Below are positions 26,055-34,653 of a stretch of DNA of 64,000 nt, one piece after another. The stretch comes from Bordetella genomosp. 4 (GTDB taxonomy: Bacteria; Pseudomonadota; Gammaproteobacteria; Burkholderiales; Burkholderiaceae_B): the NCBI RefSeq assembly GCF_002261185.1, contig NZ_NEVQ01000015.1:20128-84127 (forward strand), written 5' to 3'. The position numbers were made by a program, and so were the translations under genes. A model generated the notes under the pieces. That model had not been told where the DNA came from, did not search any database, and saw only the letters and a list, made by a program, of their open reading frames with translations. Within the stretch, counting starts at the first letter, position 1, and each line of letters opens with the position of its first letter.

Positions 26055-28502
26055 TCACCAACGATGCTGATACGTCAGCGTCAACAACGCCCCCGACGCC
26101 GGCAAACGGCTGGTGTTCGTACTGCTGCGCATCAGTTGGCTATAGAGCGGGTAGTAATCGCGATTGAACAGGTTTTCCACGCCGACGATCAAAGTGTCCT
26201 TGGGCGTGAACTCATACCGGCTCATCAGGTCGACCGTGAAATAGCTGCTCACGTCACGGCGCCCAAAGCCCTCTTTTCCATCCAGACGATAGTCCTCGGC
26301 GCCAAAGTAGTTCGCTTGGACCCGGGTGCTCCATCGTTCAGTGGGGCGGTACTGTAAATACGCGGTGAGCTTGATCGGAGGAATACGAAAACCCGTCATG
26401 TCCTGCCAATCCCCATTTTCGGGCTGCTCGCGGCCTTTCATCCAGGTAAAGGTTCCGCCTGCGCCCCATTTCTCGTCATCCGTGAGGTAGTCGACTGTTC
26501 CCTCGATACCGTAGATGCGCTCTTTCGTACGCGTGAGGATCAGGCCATTGTTGAAACTCTGCGCGTCCCCAAGTTTTGAGGTGGTGTAGAACACCGCCAA
26601 CGAGGCCGAGGTATTGCTGCCTATACCGCCGCGCCATCCCAACTCGTAGTTATTGGTCTTGACCGGCTGCAGGTCCGACGATTCGATATCGAATCCCGGC
26701 CGCGCATTGCGCATCTGCACGCCGATATCAGGCAGTTGGAATCCCTGGCTGAAATTGGCATAGAACTCCTGCCCCTTTACAGGTGCATAGGCCAACCCCG
26801 CGTTAAATAGAAACGCGTCATAGCTGACTGACCCACCATCCACTGTCGCAGGCGACGGCACACGCAACTGAGACAGGGGCACAAAATCGTCGAACTTTGC
26901 GGTCGCATATTCATAACGTATTCCGCCCTGAGCTGACCATCGCTCATTGAAACGATGCTCCAACTGCGCGAACACGCCCGTGCTGCGCGTGGTCAATTCG
27001 GGCATATAGGTCAACTGGCCGGTCTTGCGAAAGACCCTGCCACCGCTGGCGTCATACGCCGCCGCATCGAAAATATCCAGCGGCATATCACTGCGTTCTT
27101 GATTAAAATCCGCGCCCCACAGCACTTTGGACTGATCTCCCAACGGCGTATCGACCGTCAGACGTCCGCCCAGCACCTTGGAGTTTTGCGTGACCTGATC
27201 GACCTGATTTCCGCGGGTGACCACTGCACGAGCGTCGAATGGCGTGAAACGCGTAAAGTAGTCGCGGTAATACATTTGCCCCGTGACTTTGCTGCCCAGC
27301 AGATTCAGATGCTGGTATTCCAGGTTCACCAGCGTATTGCGGATCTGATTCTGATCGACGAGCTCCAGACCGCTCATGGGCAGTGCCCGTGCAGTGCCCG
27401 GCGGGAGCCGTGCTACCGATGGATCAGAGGTGTAGTCAGAGTCCTGGTCTGCGTTGTAGTAGCTGGCGGACAGCTGCACACGCTGGTTCTCGTCGATGCG
27501 CAATCCCAGCTTGCCGCCGACGCTATAAATATTGGAATCAAACAGATCGCCTTGGCTGGGCTCGGGTGCAATGCGCCGGCCGTGAGCGTCGTACGACGCT
27601 CCATTGTGACGCGCGCCCAGGTCGAAGGAATAATCCAATATCCCTTCACTGCCCGCGAAATGCTGCTGCAGCTGCCCACCCAGTCCATCGGCATGCAAAC
27701 GCGTCAGCGGACTCACGCCGGTCAGCGTCGTTTCCGCGACAAACTCGCCGCCAGCCGGGCGAGTCGTAATCGACACAATCCCGCCTGTCGCACCGGCGCC
27801 GTAGATGGAACTGCTTCCTCGTAATACCTCGACGCTCTCGATCGTAGCCGGGTCGATATTGGCCAAATTCCGCGAGGAGTCCCGATTCGTATTGAGCGGA
27901 ATACCATCGACCAACACCAGCACGCCGCGGCCGCGCAGCGTCTGCCCGTAATCGGTGATCGTACGGCTCGAATCCGCCATGCCAGGCACGGCCTTTGCCA
28001 ACACCGTTGCCAGATTGCCCGATCCCGTACGCAGCTCTTGCAAAGCGTCGTGCTCCAGCACAATCGTCTGCTGCACCGGGCTCACCAGATTGCTCGACGT
28101 ACGCGAAGCTGACACTTCAATCGGCGCCATGACCGCCGGATCGGTTGCCGTTGCAGCGTCGGCCGCTGTGTCGCGCTCGACAATGATCGCTGCGCCCTCC
28201 TTGCGGGCGTGCAAGGAAGTCCCCTTGAGCAACGCGTCCAGCGCCTGCTGCGGCGACATGCGCCCCGAGACTGCCGGCGCATTCAAACCAGCCACCGTTT
28301 GCGGGGTATAGAAAATCTGCAGGCCGTGCGTTTGGGCCAGATCCCGCAACGCCTGATCCAGCGATTGAGCAGGCATATTGATCTCGACCGGCGCCGGCTG
28401 TGACTGGACATTGACAGCCCCCAGACTCAGCATCAATGCCACTCCCACAGGCCCCAGGTATGGACGTACCCGCGCCCCGCTCCCCACTTTCCTTCGCTTC
28501 AC
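26055..28502 (-). CDS. fecA: TonB-dependent siderophore receptor with N-terminal signalling domain (FecA-like)
   Basis: The start is GTG 28502 (MKRRKVGSGARVR), with GGAG upstream; a TTG at 28553 is an alternative. The 815-residue protein has a signal peptide (to about residue 37). A secretin/STN domain follows (residues ~40-110: INMPAQSLDQALRDLAQTHGL, VAGLNAPAVSGRMSPQQALDALL), then a candidate TonB box APIEVSA near 122, a plug domain (LRGRGVLVLVDGIPLN, VLRGSSSIYGAGATGGIV) and a 22-strand barrel ending in the aromatic tail TLTYQHRW. The STN domain indicates that ligand binding is signalled to FecR, which controls FecI. Ligand is likely ferric citrate or a siderophore; not determined. Confidence 0.93.
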   Translation of the reverse strand: MKRRKVGSGARVRPYLGPVGVALMLSLGAVNVQSQPAPVEINMPAQSLDQALRDLAQTHGLQIFYTPQTVAGLNAPAVSGRMSPQQALDALLKGTSLHARKEGAAIIVERDTAADAATATDPAVMAPIEVSASRTSSNLVSPVQQTIVLEHDALQELRTGSGNLATVLAKAVPGMADSSRTITDYGQTLRGRGVLVLVDGIPLNTNRDSSRNLANIDPATIESVEVLRGSSSIYGAGATGGIVSITTRPAGGEFVAETTLTGVSPLTRLHADGLGGQLQQHFAGSEGILDYSFDLGARHNGASYDAHGRRIAPEPSQGDLFDSNIYSVGGKLGLRIDENQRVQLSASYYNADQDSDYTSDPSVARLPPGTARALPMSGLELVDQNQIRNTLVNLEYQHLNLLGSKVTGQMYYRDYFTRFTPFDARAVVTRGNQVDQVTQNSKVLGGRLTVDTPLGDQSKVLWGADFNQERSDMPLDIFDAAAYDASGGRVFRKTGQLTYMPELTTRSTGVFAQLEHRFNERWSAQGGIRYEYATAKFDDFVPLSQLRVPSPATVDGGSVSYDAFLFNAGLAYAPVKGQEFYANFSQGFQLPDIGVQMRNARPGFDIESSDLQPVKTNNYELGWRGGIGSNTSASLAVFYTTSKLGDAQSFNNGLILTRTKERIYGIEGTVDYLTDDEKWGAGGTFTWMKGREQPENGDWQDMTGFRIPPIKLTAYLQYRPTERWSTRVQANYFGAEDYRLDGKEGFGRRDVSSYFTVDLMSRYEFTPKDTLIVGVENLFNRDYYPLYSQLMRSSTNTSRLPASGALLTLTYQHRW

Positions 28503-28560
28503 CGTGTCGACTCCAATGCTATTTGACGGCGGCAACCACGCCGCCTGTCTCAATCAGGGA

Positions 28561-28585
28561 GAAGACGAAACTCCAGAAAAAAACC
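28561..28585 (-). promoter_or_regulatory. Possible FecI-type sigma promoter of the fecA-like gene
   Basis: On the minus strand, CGTCTTC (28567-28561) follows a run of seven T (28583-28577) at close promoter spacing, 60-80 bases upstream of the fecA-like start. This resembles the short -10 with an AT-rich -35 of ECF promoters before TonB receptors. It is a weak pattern match only. Confidence 0.28.
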
Positions 28586-28601
28586 TGAATCGCCGGAGCG
28601 G

Positions 28602-29603
28602 TTATTTTGTAACAGCCGCTGCGGAAACGATTTCCCGGCGGCCGTCAGCCAGTTGACGCACCTGCACCGGCAGAAAATGCGGCAAGGCCGCGAGGAACGC
28701 GTCCGTATCATCCGTCCGGAAAACGCCGCTGACCTGCAGCTTTCCCAATGATGGTTGTCCGGCCAGGACGACGGGCTGCTGACGATAACGCGAAACCTCG
28801 CGTGCCGCGCTGGCCAAGTCTGTCTCACGAAACACGATCTGTCCCTTGCGCCACGACAATTCCGTCGCCACGTCGACGTGCTGCGGCGACTCGGCACGGC
28901 CATTGGCGCCTATGCGAACGGCATTACCCGCCACCACGGCAACAGGCTCAGTATCATCGCGCCCCTCGACATTGACCGAACCCGACTCGACCACCACCGA
29001 CAATTGATCGCTATCACGGCGCACGTCGAACCGCGTTCCCGTGACCAAGGCCGTGCCTATGCCTGCGTCAACTAGAAACGGATGCTTGGCGTCCTTTTCC
29101 ACCGAGAACAACGCCTGGCCGGCCAGCAACTTCACTCGCCGCGTCGTTTCATCAAATCGCACCTGAATATGGCTGCCGCTGTTCAACTCCACCACAGAGC
29201 CGTCCGACAAGGTCACGGTTTGCCGCTCGCCCAAAGCGGTGCGGTATTCCATCTCGATCACGCCGCGAGGCCAATGCCAGATCGCCAGCCCGAGCACAAG
29301 TACGCCCGTACAGAACGCCGCAATAGCCTGGCGTCGATTGACGCCAAACCGCCTCGGCCGCACCGTGGCCAATGCTTGCAGGCGCTCCTGCGGTATGTCG
29401 GCCGCTGCCTGCCAGATGGACTCCAAGACGCGATACTCATATGCATGGCGTGGATCGGCTGCCAGCCACGCATCCCGCTCGGCCTGCGCCGTATCGTCCC
29501 ACTCGCCTGAATGGGCGCGCGCAAACCACTGGGCCGCCTGGGCACGAATAGGATCGGATCCGACGGCGGCGCTCACAGCAAAACCTCTATCACGAGCGGA
29601 CAC
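28602..29603 (-). CDS. fecR: FecR-type anti-sigma / signal-transducing membrane protein
   Basis: A 333-residue protein starting at GTG 29603 directly after the fecI-like TGA (tgaGTG). The N-terminal ~80 residues contain the anti-sigma motif AAQWFARAHSGEWDDTAQAERDAWLAADPRHAYEYRVLE. A single membrane helix (AIAAFCTGVLVLGLAIWHW) lies at residues ~96-114. The periplasmic part has the FecR sensor sequence TLSDGSVVELNSGSHIQVRF and GTALVTGTRFDVRRDSDQLSVVVESGSV. It relays the receptor's STN signal to the sigma factor. The C-terminal residues resemble STN-binding FecR tails (RQLADGRREIV). Confidence 0.95.
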   Translation of the reverse strand: MSARDRGFAVSAAVGSDPIRAQAAQWFARAHSGEWDDTAQAERDAWLAADPRHAYEYRVLESIWQAAADIPQERLQALATVRPRRFGVNRRQAIAAFCTGVLVLGLAIWHWPRGVIEMEYRTALGERQTVTLSDGSVVELNSGSHIQVRFDETTRRVKLLAGQALFSVEKDAKHPFLVDAGIGTALVTGTRFDVRRDSDQLSVVVESGSVNVEGRDDTEPVAVVAGNAVRIGANGRAESPQHVDVATELSWRKGQIVFRETDLASAAREVSRYRQQPVVLAGQPSLGKLQVSGVFRTDDTDAFLAALPHFLPVQVRQLADGRREIVSAAAVTK

Positions 29604-30107
29604 TCAATCCGGCGCATAGGCCCCCAATCGCTCTCGTAAATGCAAGGCAGTACGAATCATGTATTTCTCGATCATGTTTTTGCTTAACCCCAGGCGCTGA
29701 GCGATCTCGGCCTGCGTCAGGCCCTCCACACGCTGCCAGACGAATACCTGGCGGCACTTGAGCGGCAATTCCTGCAGGGCGGCTTCCAGAGCACGGCCGA
29801 GCTGGCTGGCGCGGGCCTGAGAGACGGGGTCGTGTAGAGGATCGGCATAGGCCGCTATGGTATCAAGCGGCACCCATTCCTTGGCGCGATCTCGTCGAAA
29901 GGCATCGACGGCGGCGTTGCGCGCTGCCTGGTGCAGATACGCCCGAGGCTGCGCCACCTCTGCAGAGCTTGTCTCCAGGCACTTTACCAAGGCGTCATGC
30001 GCAAGATCCCGCGCCGCCTCCCGGCATCCCAATTTCCGGGTCCAGACCGCGAGCAGTTCTTCGTAATAGGCGAGAAAACCTTGCGGGCGAGATCGGCGGG
30101 CTGACAT
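29604..30107 (-). CDS. fecI: ECF sigma factor, FecI family
   Basis: A 167-residue extracytoplasmic-function sigma factor. Region 2 is visible in RDLAHDALVKCLE and AYLHQAARNAAVDAFRRDRAKEW (residues ~35-80). Region 4 follows in LQELPLKCRQVFVWQRVEGLTQAEIAQRLGLSKNMIEKYMIRTALHLRERL (residues ~112-160), with the helix-turn-helix. It is the first gene of the fecI-fecR-fecA-like operon on the minus strand. A Fur-like site overlaps its upstream region (30134-30152), giving the usual double control: derepression by iron starvation plus activation by ligand. Confidence 0.95.
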   Translation of the reverse strand: MSARRSRPQGFLAYYEELLAVWTRKLGCREAARDLAHDALVKCLETSSAEVAQPRAYLHQAARNAAVDAFRRDRAKEWVPLDTIAAYADPLHDPVSQARASQLGRALEAALQELPLKCRQVFVWQRVEGLTQAEIAQRLGLSKNMIEKYMIRTALHLRERLGAYAPD

Positions 30108-30133
30108 AACAGAGGATCGATAAGATCGAACAT

Positions 30134-30152
30134 GATAATGTTTTTTATTTAC
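30134..30152 (+). promoter_or_regulatory. Candidate Fur box upstream of the fecI-like gene
   Basis: GATAATGTTTTTTATTTAC matches the 19-base Fur consensus GATAATGATAATCATTATC at 13 of 19 positions by hand count. It lies 27 bases upstream of the fecI-like start, where it would overlap the promoter. Iron-repressed expression is expected for FecI-type sigma factors. Confidence 0.68.
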
Positions 30153-30220
30153 ATTAACAAATACAGCCCGCCCAGGGCCGACGGCAGCCCCCTCCGCCTG
30201 GATGCTTCAAAAGGCTAGGT

Positions 30221-30904
30221 CTATGCTGATGAAACCTGCTGCTTTTGCTCGGCCATCACGCGCAGAGCGATCGTCGCAGCTTTACCGACATGCTCGGCAC
30301 ACAGTTTCGATGCCCGTTCGGCATCACGGCTGCGGATAGCGCCGATGATCGCCTCCAACTCTTTGACCGTATGAGGCAGCCGCCCAGGCTGGCTCATGGA
30401 AAAGCGGCGCAGCGAATTAATGCGATTATTCAATCCTGTCAGCATTTCCTGGACGATGGGGTTGCCACAAGCCTTGAGCAACACACGATAAAACTCATTT
30501 TTGGCTTGGACCAAGGCTTTCTGGTCAGCACTTCCCTGACAGGCGGCCACGCGCTGCAAACTCACCTCCAATGCAGCGATATCCTGCTCTGACGCGTGCT
30601 GCGCGCAACCTGCGCCAGCCAGCGCCTCCAGGGCCTGGCGCACGGCATAAATGGACTTGGCCTCTTCGAGCGTGATCTCCGCCACGGCGGGCCCGCGATG
30701 CGGCACGATGGTTATGAGCGCTTCGGCCTCTAATTTCTGCAAGGCCTCGCGCATCAGAGAACGGCTGACATCGAATAGCTCGCATAACTCGCGTTCAACC
30801 AGTTTCTGGCCGGGCAGAAACGTGCCATCGATAATGGCATTACGCATACTATCGATGACCTGTTTCTTCAGCGAGACTTCGGCACGTTCAAATTGAATAC
30901 TCAT
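30221..30904 (-). CDS. GntR-family regulator, FadR/FCD subfamily
   Basis: A 227-residue repressor. The winged helix (residues ~10-75) contains IIDGTFLPGQKLVERELCELFDVSRSLMREALQKLEAEALI. The all-helical FCD effector domain follows (YAVRQALEALAGAGCAQHAS, then NEFYRVLLKACGNPIVQEML, and the metal-binding-type AERASKLCAEHVGKA near residue 205). The FCD group binds short carboxylic acids or sugar acids. It lies downstream of a minus-strand run of dehydrogenase and Bug genes, likely its targets. A matching operator (TNGTNNNACNA) is present at 34437-34447 in the divergent promoter region of the cluster. Confidence 0.93.
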   Translation of the reverse strand: MSIQFERAEVSLKKQVIDSMRNAIIDGTFLPGQKLVERELCELFDVSRSLMREALQKLEAEALITIVPHRGPAVAEITLEEAKSIYAVRQALEALAGAGCAQHASEQDIAALEVSLQRVAACQGSADQKALVQAKNEFYRVLLKACGNPIVQEMLTGLNNRINSLRRFSMSQPGRLPHTVKELEAIIGAIRSRDAERASKLCAEHVGKAATIALRVMAEQKQQVSSA

Positions 30905-30947
30905 GGCCTCATTATCGACCGCTATCGCCGGGCCCCTCAGTCGTCTT

Positions 30948-31838
30948 TCATGGCAGAGTCACATCGCAGCGCTGCGCAATGAACTTGGCGAGCTCGGTAT
31001 GATCGGCTCCCTTTCCTAGCGACTCAGCGGCGGCGCGCCACGTTTTCAGACAAAGCTGCGAGAACTCGGCCGTATGGTTTTCATCCAATCCCAGAGCGAT
31101 GCCTAGGTCTTTGACCATCAGCTCCAGCCCAAAACCGGCATTGTACTTTCCCGATAAAACGAACTGCTTGAATTTCTTTTGCGTGGAATTGTTCATACCG
31201 GTCGAGGCATTCAATACATCCACCATGACTTCGGTATCCAGGCCAAACCGTTTTCCCATCAGAATTGCCTCGATTCCGATCAAGAAACCGCCGGCCGACA
31301 CCAGGTTGTTCAACGCCTTCATCGCGTGCGCGCTGCCCACTTCGCCCGTACGCACGACGCTGGATCCCATGGCACGCAGTACCGGTTCGACGATGGACAG
31401 GCTCGCATCTGTCCCGCCGAACATGATCGATAGATCGCCAGTATTCGCACGGCTGACACCGCCCGATACGGGCGCATCGACCAGCGCTGCACCGTGGCCC
31501 TGGGCCTCTTGGGCCAAGGCCCGCGTCGCGGCTGGCACCCCCGAACTCATCTCGACGATGATGGAGCCGGGTTGCACCACAGAAAATACTCCGTCCGAGC
31601 CCCTGAGCACTTGCTCCACAATCGCGCTGGTCGGCAGCATCGTGATGATGATAGATGCCCGTTTGGCCACATCGGCGGGCGTCGCCGACGCGCTGACACG
31701 TTCATTTTGCGCCAGTGTAGCGACAGCTTGCGCATTGGTGTCATAAACAGCGAGAGAATATCCCGCCTGCAACAAGCATTGGGCCATCGGCTTGCCCATG
31801 CTGCCCAAGCCAATAAATCCGATTGTCGGTGTCGTCAT
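30948..31838 (-). CDS. NAD(P)-dependent beta-hydroxyacid dehydrogenase (3-hydroxyisobutyrate dehydrogenase family)
   Basis: A 296-residue protein. The Rossmann motif GFIGLGSMGKPMA is at residues 7-19, the substrate-binding DAPVSGGVSRANTGDLSIM near 122-140, and the catalytic lysine in AMKALNNLVSAG near 171. The C-terminal helical domain follows with AMGLD-like KDLGIALGLDENHTAEF. It oxidises a beta-hydroxyacid such as 3-hydroxyisobutyrate, tartronate semialdehyde precursors or threonate. A second family member lies at 33517-34416, separated by a Bug and a decarboxylase-like gene. Exact substrate unknown. Confidence 0.93.
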   Translation of the reverse strand: MTTPTIGFIGLGSMGKPMAQCLLQAGYSLAVYDTNAQAVATLAQNERVSASATPADVAKRASIIITMLPTSAIVEQVLRGSDGVFSVVQPGSIIVEMSSGVPAATRALAQEAQGHGAALVDAPVSGGVSRANTGDLSIMFGGTDASLSIVEPVLRAMGSSVVRTGEVGSAHAMKALNNLVSAGGFLIGIEAILMGKRFGLDTEVMVDVLNASTGMNNSTQKKFKQFVLSGKYNAGFGLELMVKDLGIALGLDENHTAEFSQLCLKTWRAAAESLGKGADHTELAKFIAQRCDVTLP

Positions 31839-31857
31839 GTCTTGTCTCGATATCGTT

Positions 31858-32838
31858 CTATGGATTGATAGGAATATTCGCGTCGTGGATCAATTTAGCA
31901 AAGCGGTCCAGGTCTTTGCTCGTCAAACGCTCCATTTCGGCGGGGCCACGCCGCTCGCCCTGCGGTGCCAACGCTCCCAACGAATCCAATGAGGCCTTCA
32001 CCTTTGGATCGTCCAGCGCATAATTCAGCGCGCTGACGAGCTTGTCCATCCGATCCTTGGGCGTGCCTTTCGGCGCGGCCAAGGCATTCCACACCGCGAT
32101 ATCGAATTCCGGCACGCCGCCCTCTGCAAACGTCGGTGTGTCGGGCATTTGCGAAATACGCTCGGGGCTGGCCACCGCCAAAGGCACCACGCGCCCGCCC
32201 TTGCTGGCCGGGATCATCGCGACGGTCTGATCGATCAGCATGTCGACCGTGCCGGCCATCAGGTCGACCAACGCGGGCCCCGTGCCACGATACGGAACCA
32301 TCTGGGCTTTCGTCTTCGTCAGATAGAGAAAATATTCCGCTCCGATGTGCGCCGTGCTGCCCGGGCCACCATTGCCCAGGTTCACGCTGGGTTTAGATTG
32401 GTCGCGCAACCGCTTGAGCAGATCCGGCAGGTTCTTGATGCCGCTGGCCGCGCTGACCGATAGCACCATCGGTACCTCTGCAACCAGGCCTATGGGCTCC
32501 ATTTCCGTCTTGGGGTCGAATTTCATACTGCGATACAGGGTTGGCGCAATCGCAAACGAACCCATATTGCTGAACATGATGGTGTAGCCATCGTTGTCCG
32601 AGCGCAAGAACTTTTGTACCCCTGGCACGCCGCCGACACCGCCCAGGTTCTCAACGATGACGGTCGTGCCGAGATCTTTGCCCATGGCCTCGGCCACGAT
32701 GCGCGCCAGCGCGTCGGTAGAGCCTCCCGGCGCATAAGGCACGATCATGGTGATGGGTTTCTCCGGATAAGCCGCATGTGCCGCACTCGCGAGGACGGCC
32801 AGGGCGGCCGCCAGCATGGGGCGAAGAAATTTACGCAT
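31858..32838 (-). CDS. Bug-family periplasmic binding protein (TctC-like)
   Basis: A 326-residue protein with a signal peptide (MRKFLRPMLAAALAVLASAAHA, cleaved before AYPEKP near residue 22) and the standard Bug core. ITMIVPYAPGGSTDALARIVAEAMGKDLG is followed by VVENLGGVGGVPGVQKF, the fold that captures carboxylates. No TctA or TctB membrane genes lie near it, as is common for the expanded Bug families of Bordetella-type genomes. It is between the two dehydrogenase genes and is presumably part of their regulon. The ligand may be a hydroxyacid. Confidence 0.94.
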   Translation of the reverse strand: MRKFLRPMLAAALAVLASAAHAAYPEKPITMIVPYAPGGSTDALARIVAEAMGKDLGTTVIVENLGGVGGVPGVQKFLRSDNDGYTIMFSNMGSFAIAPTLYRSMKFDPKTEMEPIGLVAEVPMVLSVSAASGIKNLPDLLKRLRDQSKPSVNLGNGGPGSTAHIGAEYFLYLTKTKAQMVPYRGTGPALVDLMAGTVDMLIDQTVAMIPASKGGRVVPLAVASPERISQMPDTPTFAEGGVPEFDIAVWNALAAPKGTPKDRMDKLVSALNYALDDPKVKASLDSLGALAPQGERRGPAEMERLTSKDLDRFAKLIHDANIPINP

Positions 32839-33000
32839 GAGTGTCTCCCTCCACCTTGTCTCAGGCGGATGTCAGTCCAGCATTGAAAATGAACGACCGG
32901 ATATGAACGGCCCTGCCCTGCGCTGCCTATCGCGCTGGTCTATGCAGAGGCCTGTTCCGTTAGTGTTGTGTTGTCATCCCCGGCCGCAGACGCCGATACG

Positions 33001-33402
33001 CTATTTCTCGGTTCCGGCAGCTTGCGCCTCGCGATATTCCTTGATCGCTTCAGAGGCGATCCGGAACGAATCCATCCCTGCCGGAATACCGCCATAAATC
33101 GCCACGTGAGTCAGTGCGCCGCGGATCTCCGATTCTTTCAAGCCATTGCGCAAGGCGCCTTTGACATGCAGCGACAACTCATGCGGACGATTCAGCACGC
33201 TGATCATGGCCAGATTCACCAGACTGCGTTCACGGCGAGTCAGGTCATCATTGGCCCAGCACAATCCCCAGCACGCCGTCGTCGTGATTTCCTGGGCGAT
33301 ACGATTGAAATCGGTCGCATTGGCGATCGACTTGTCCACGTGTTCGGCGCCCAGCACTTCGCGTCGGACTTTCAAGCCTTTTTCGTACAGTTCGTTGTTC
33401 AT
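33001..33402 (-). CDS. Carboxymuconolactone decarboxylase family protein
   Basis: The start is ATG 33402 (MNNELYEKGLKVRRE), with GGAAG upstream; the nine extra residues of the longer frame are not family-like. The 133-residue protein carries ACWGLCWANDDLTRRERSLVNLAMISVLNRPHELSLHVKGALRNGLKESEIRGALTHVAIYGGIPAGMDSF, which is the CMD/AhpD-like motif. The CxxxC pair (C-WGL-C) suggests redox or peroxidase activity as in AhpD, rather than the decarboxylase activity after which the family is named. It is encoded upstream of the Bug gene in the minus-strand cluster. Confidence 0.92.
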   Translation of the reverse strand: MNNELYEKGLKVRREVLGAEHVDKSIANATDFNRIAQEITTTACWGLCWANDDLTRRERSLVNLAMISVLNRPHELSLHVKGALRNGLKESEIRGALTHVAIYGGIPAGMDSFRIASEAIKEYREAQAAGTEK

Positions 33403-33516
33403 CGTCTTCCTTGACAGTGAGAAAAGCATTAATCAAAAAGAACAGCCTGACACCCAGAAAGAAACGCCTGCGGCGTCAAGCGTGGCCGATCGTGGAAATC
33501 ACGAACGCACCGGTAT

Positions 33517-34416
33517 TTACTGGGAATCGGCATGCCCGCGAATCGTGATGCCGGCCCATTGCTCCATGACACGGGCGACGTCCGAAATATCGGCGTCCTC
33601 GCCACAGGTCGCTGTGGTGATCGCCAGCATCTCGCGGATCGCGACGCTGACAGGCATGGGAATGCCCATGGACGCGGCCTCTTCAATGCACAGCGTCACA
33701 TCTTTGTGGGACAGCTTGTTGGCGAATCCCACCTGAAAACGGCGGGTCAGCACCTCGTTGGGGATCTTGTGTGTGGTTGCCGTATTACGACCGCTGCTGG
33801 CGTTGATGATCTCCAGCGCGACGGCCGGGTCGACGCCTGCCTTGGTGGCCATGGAAAGCGCCTCTGACGAGGCCACCAAGGCCGCTGCCGACAGCATGTT
33901 GTTGGCCAGTTTGGCCGCCTGAGCCAAGCCCGGCGCCTCGCCAGCGTAAAGCACCTTGCCCAGCGGCTGGAATATCGGCTCGACCTGGTGGCGAACGCTC
34001 GTAGCGCACGACACCATCAAGGTCAACGTCCCTGCCGCAGCGCCGGTGACGCCGCCGCTGACCGGGGCTTCGATCCACTCGATGCCGCGCTCGCTGACGA
34101 TTTCATGAGCGCGCCGCGCAGCCCGGATACCAATCGTCGACAGATCGATCACCCGGCGGACCTTTGCGCCATGCCGTAATTCCAGCAAGACGGATTCCAC
34201 AATCGCAGGTGTGGGCAGGCTCAGGCATATCGTCTCGACCCGATCCGCCAGCGCCCGGACGCTATCTGCCAAGACCGCACCGCTCTCTTTCGCAGCGGCC
34301 CGTGCCTGCGCGGACGCGTCGAATGCATGCACCGCGTATCCGGCCTTCAGCAGGTTGCGCGCCATAGGCAGGCCCATACGCCCCAACCCGACAAAGCCGA
34401 TTTCCTGGTTCTCCAA
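33517..34416 (-). CDS. NAD(P)-dependent beta-hydroxyacid dehydrogenase, second paralogue
   Basis: A 299-residue 3-hydroxyisobutyrate-dehydrogenase-type protein. The cofactor motif is IGFVGLGRMGLPMARNLL at residues 6-23, the substrate loop IEAPVSGGVTGAAAGTLTLM near 120-139, and the catalytic lysine in AAKLANNMLSAAAL near 172. It differs clearly from the paralogue at 30948-31838 in sequence, so it is not a recent duplicate. It is the most upstream gene of the minus-strand cluster, next to the divergent spacer with the candidate GntR operator. Two such enzymes in one cluster would suit a pathway with two hydroxyacid oxidations. Confidence 0.93.
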   Translation of the reverse strand: MENQEIGFVGLGRMGLPMARNLLKAGYAVHAFDASAQARAAAKESGAVLADSVRALADRVETICLSLPTPAIVESVLLELRHGAKVRRVIDLSTIGIRAARRAHEIVSERGIEWIEAPVSGGVTGAAAGTLTLMVSCATSVRHQVEPIFQPLGKVLYAGEAPGLAQAAKLANNMLSAAALVASSEALSMATKAGVDPAVALEIINASSGRNTATTHKIPNEVLTRRFQVGFANKLSHKDVTLCIEEAASMGIPMPVSVAIREMLAITTATCGEDADISDVARVMEQWAGITIRGHADSQ

Positions 34417-34436
34417 GACCGCCTCCTTTCATCTGA

Positions 34437-34447
34437 TTGTATGACAA
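34437..34447 (+). promoter_or_regulatory. Candidate GntR/FCD operator
   Basis: TTGTATGACAA fits the FadR/FCD consensus TNGTNNNACNA and is part of the larger inverted repeat ATTGT-ATG-ACAAT (34436-34448). It lies 20 bases upstream of the dehydrogenase gene that starts at 34416, within a divergent spacer. The FCD regulator encoded at 30221-30904 is the natural candidate to bind it. Confidence 0.6.
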
Positions 34448-34506
34448 TACGTCAATCCTACGTTAAAGAAGGCCCAGGAACACATAAGTAATAACCCTGG
34501 GCCCGC

Positions 34507-34522
34507 CACATCGGGCGATGTG
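34507..34522. other. Short hairpin in the divergent spacer
   Basis: CACATCG-gg-CGATGTG is a perfect 7-bp stem with a two-base loop in a GC-rich context. It has no T-run on either side, so it is not a standard terminator. It may be a regulatory or cruciform sequence; no function can be assigned. Confidence 0.35.
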
Positions 34523-34653
34523 CCCGGGCCTGAACGCCGCCCCTTCGAGGGAAATCCCCTACACGCCAAACCTTGATGACACATATAAATCTATAGGACA
34601 CTTCGTGTCATTAAGGAATCATTTTTGACTACAATCAACATCAGGGAAAAATC

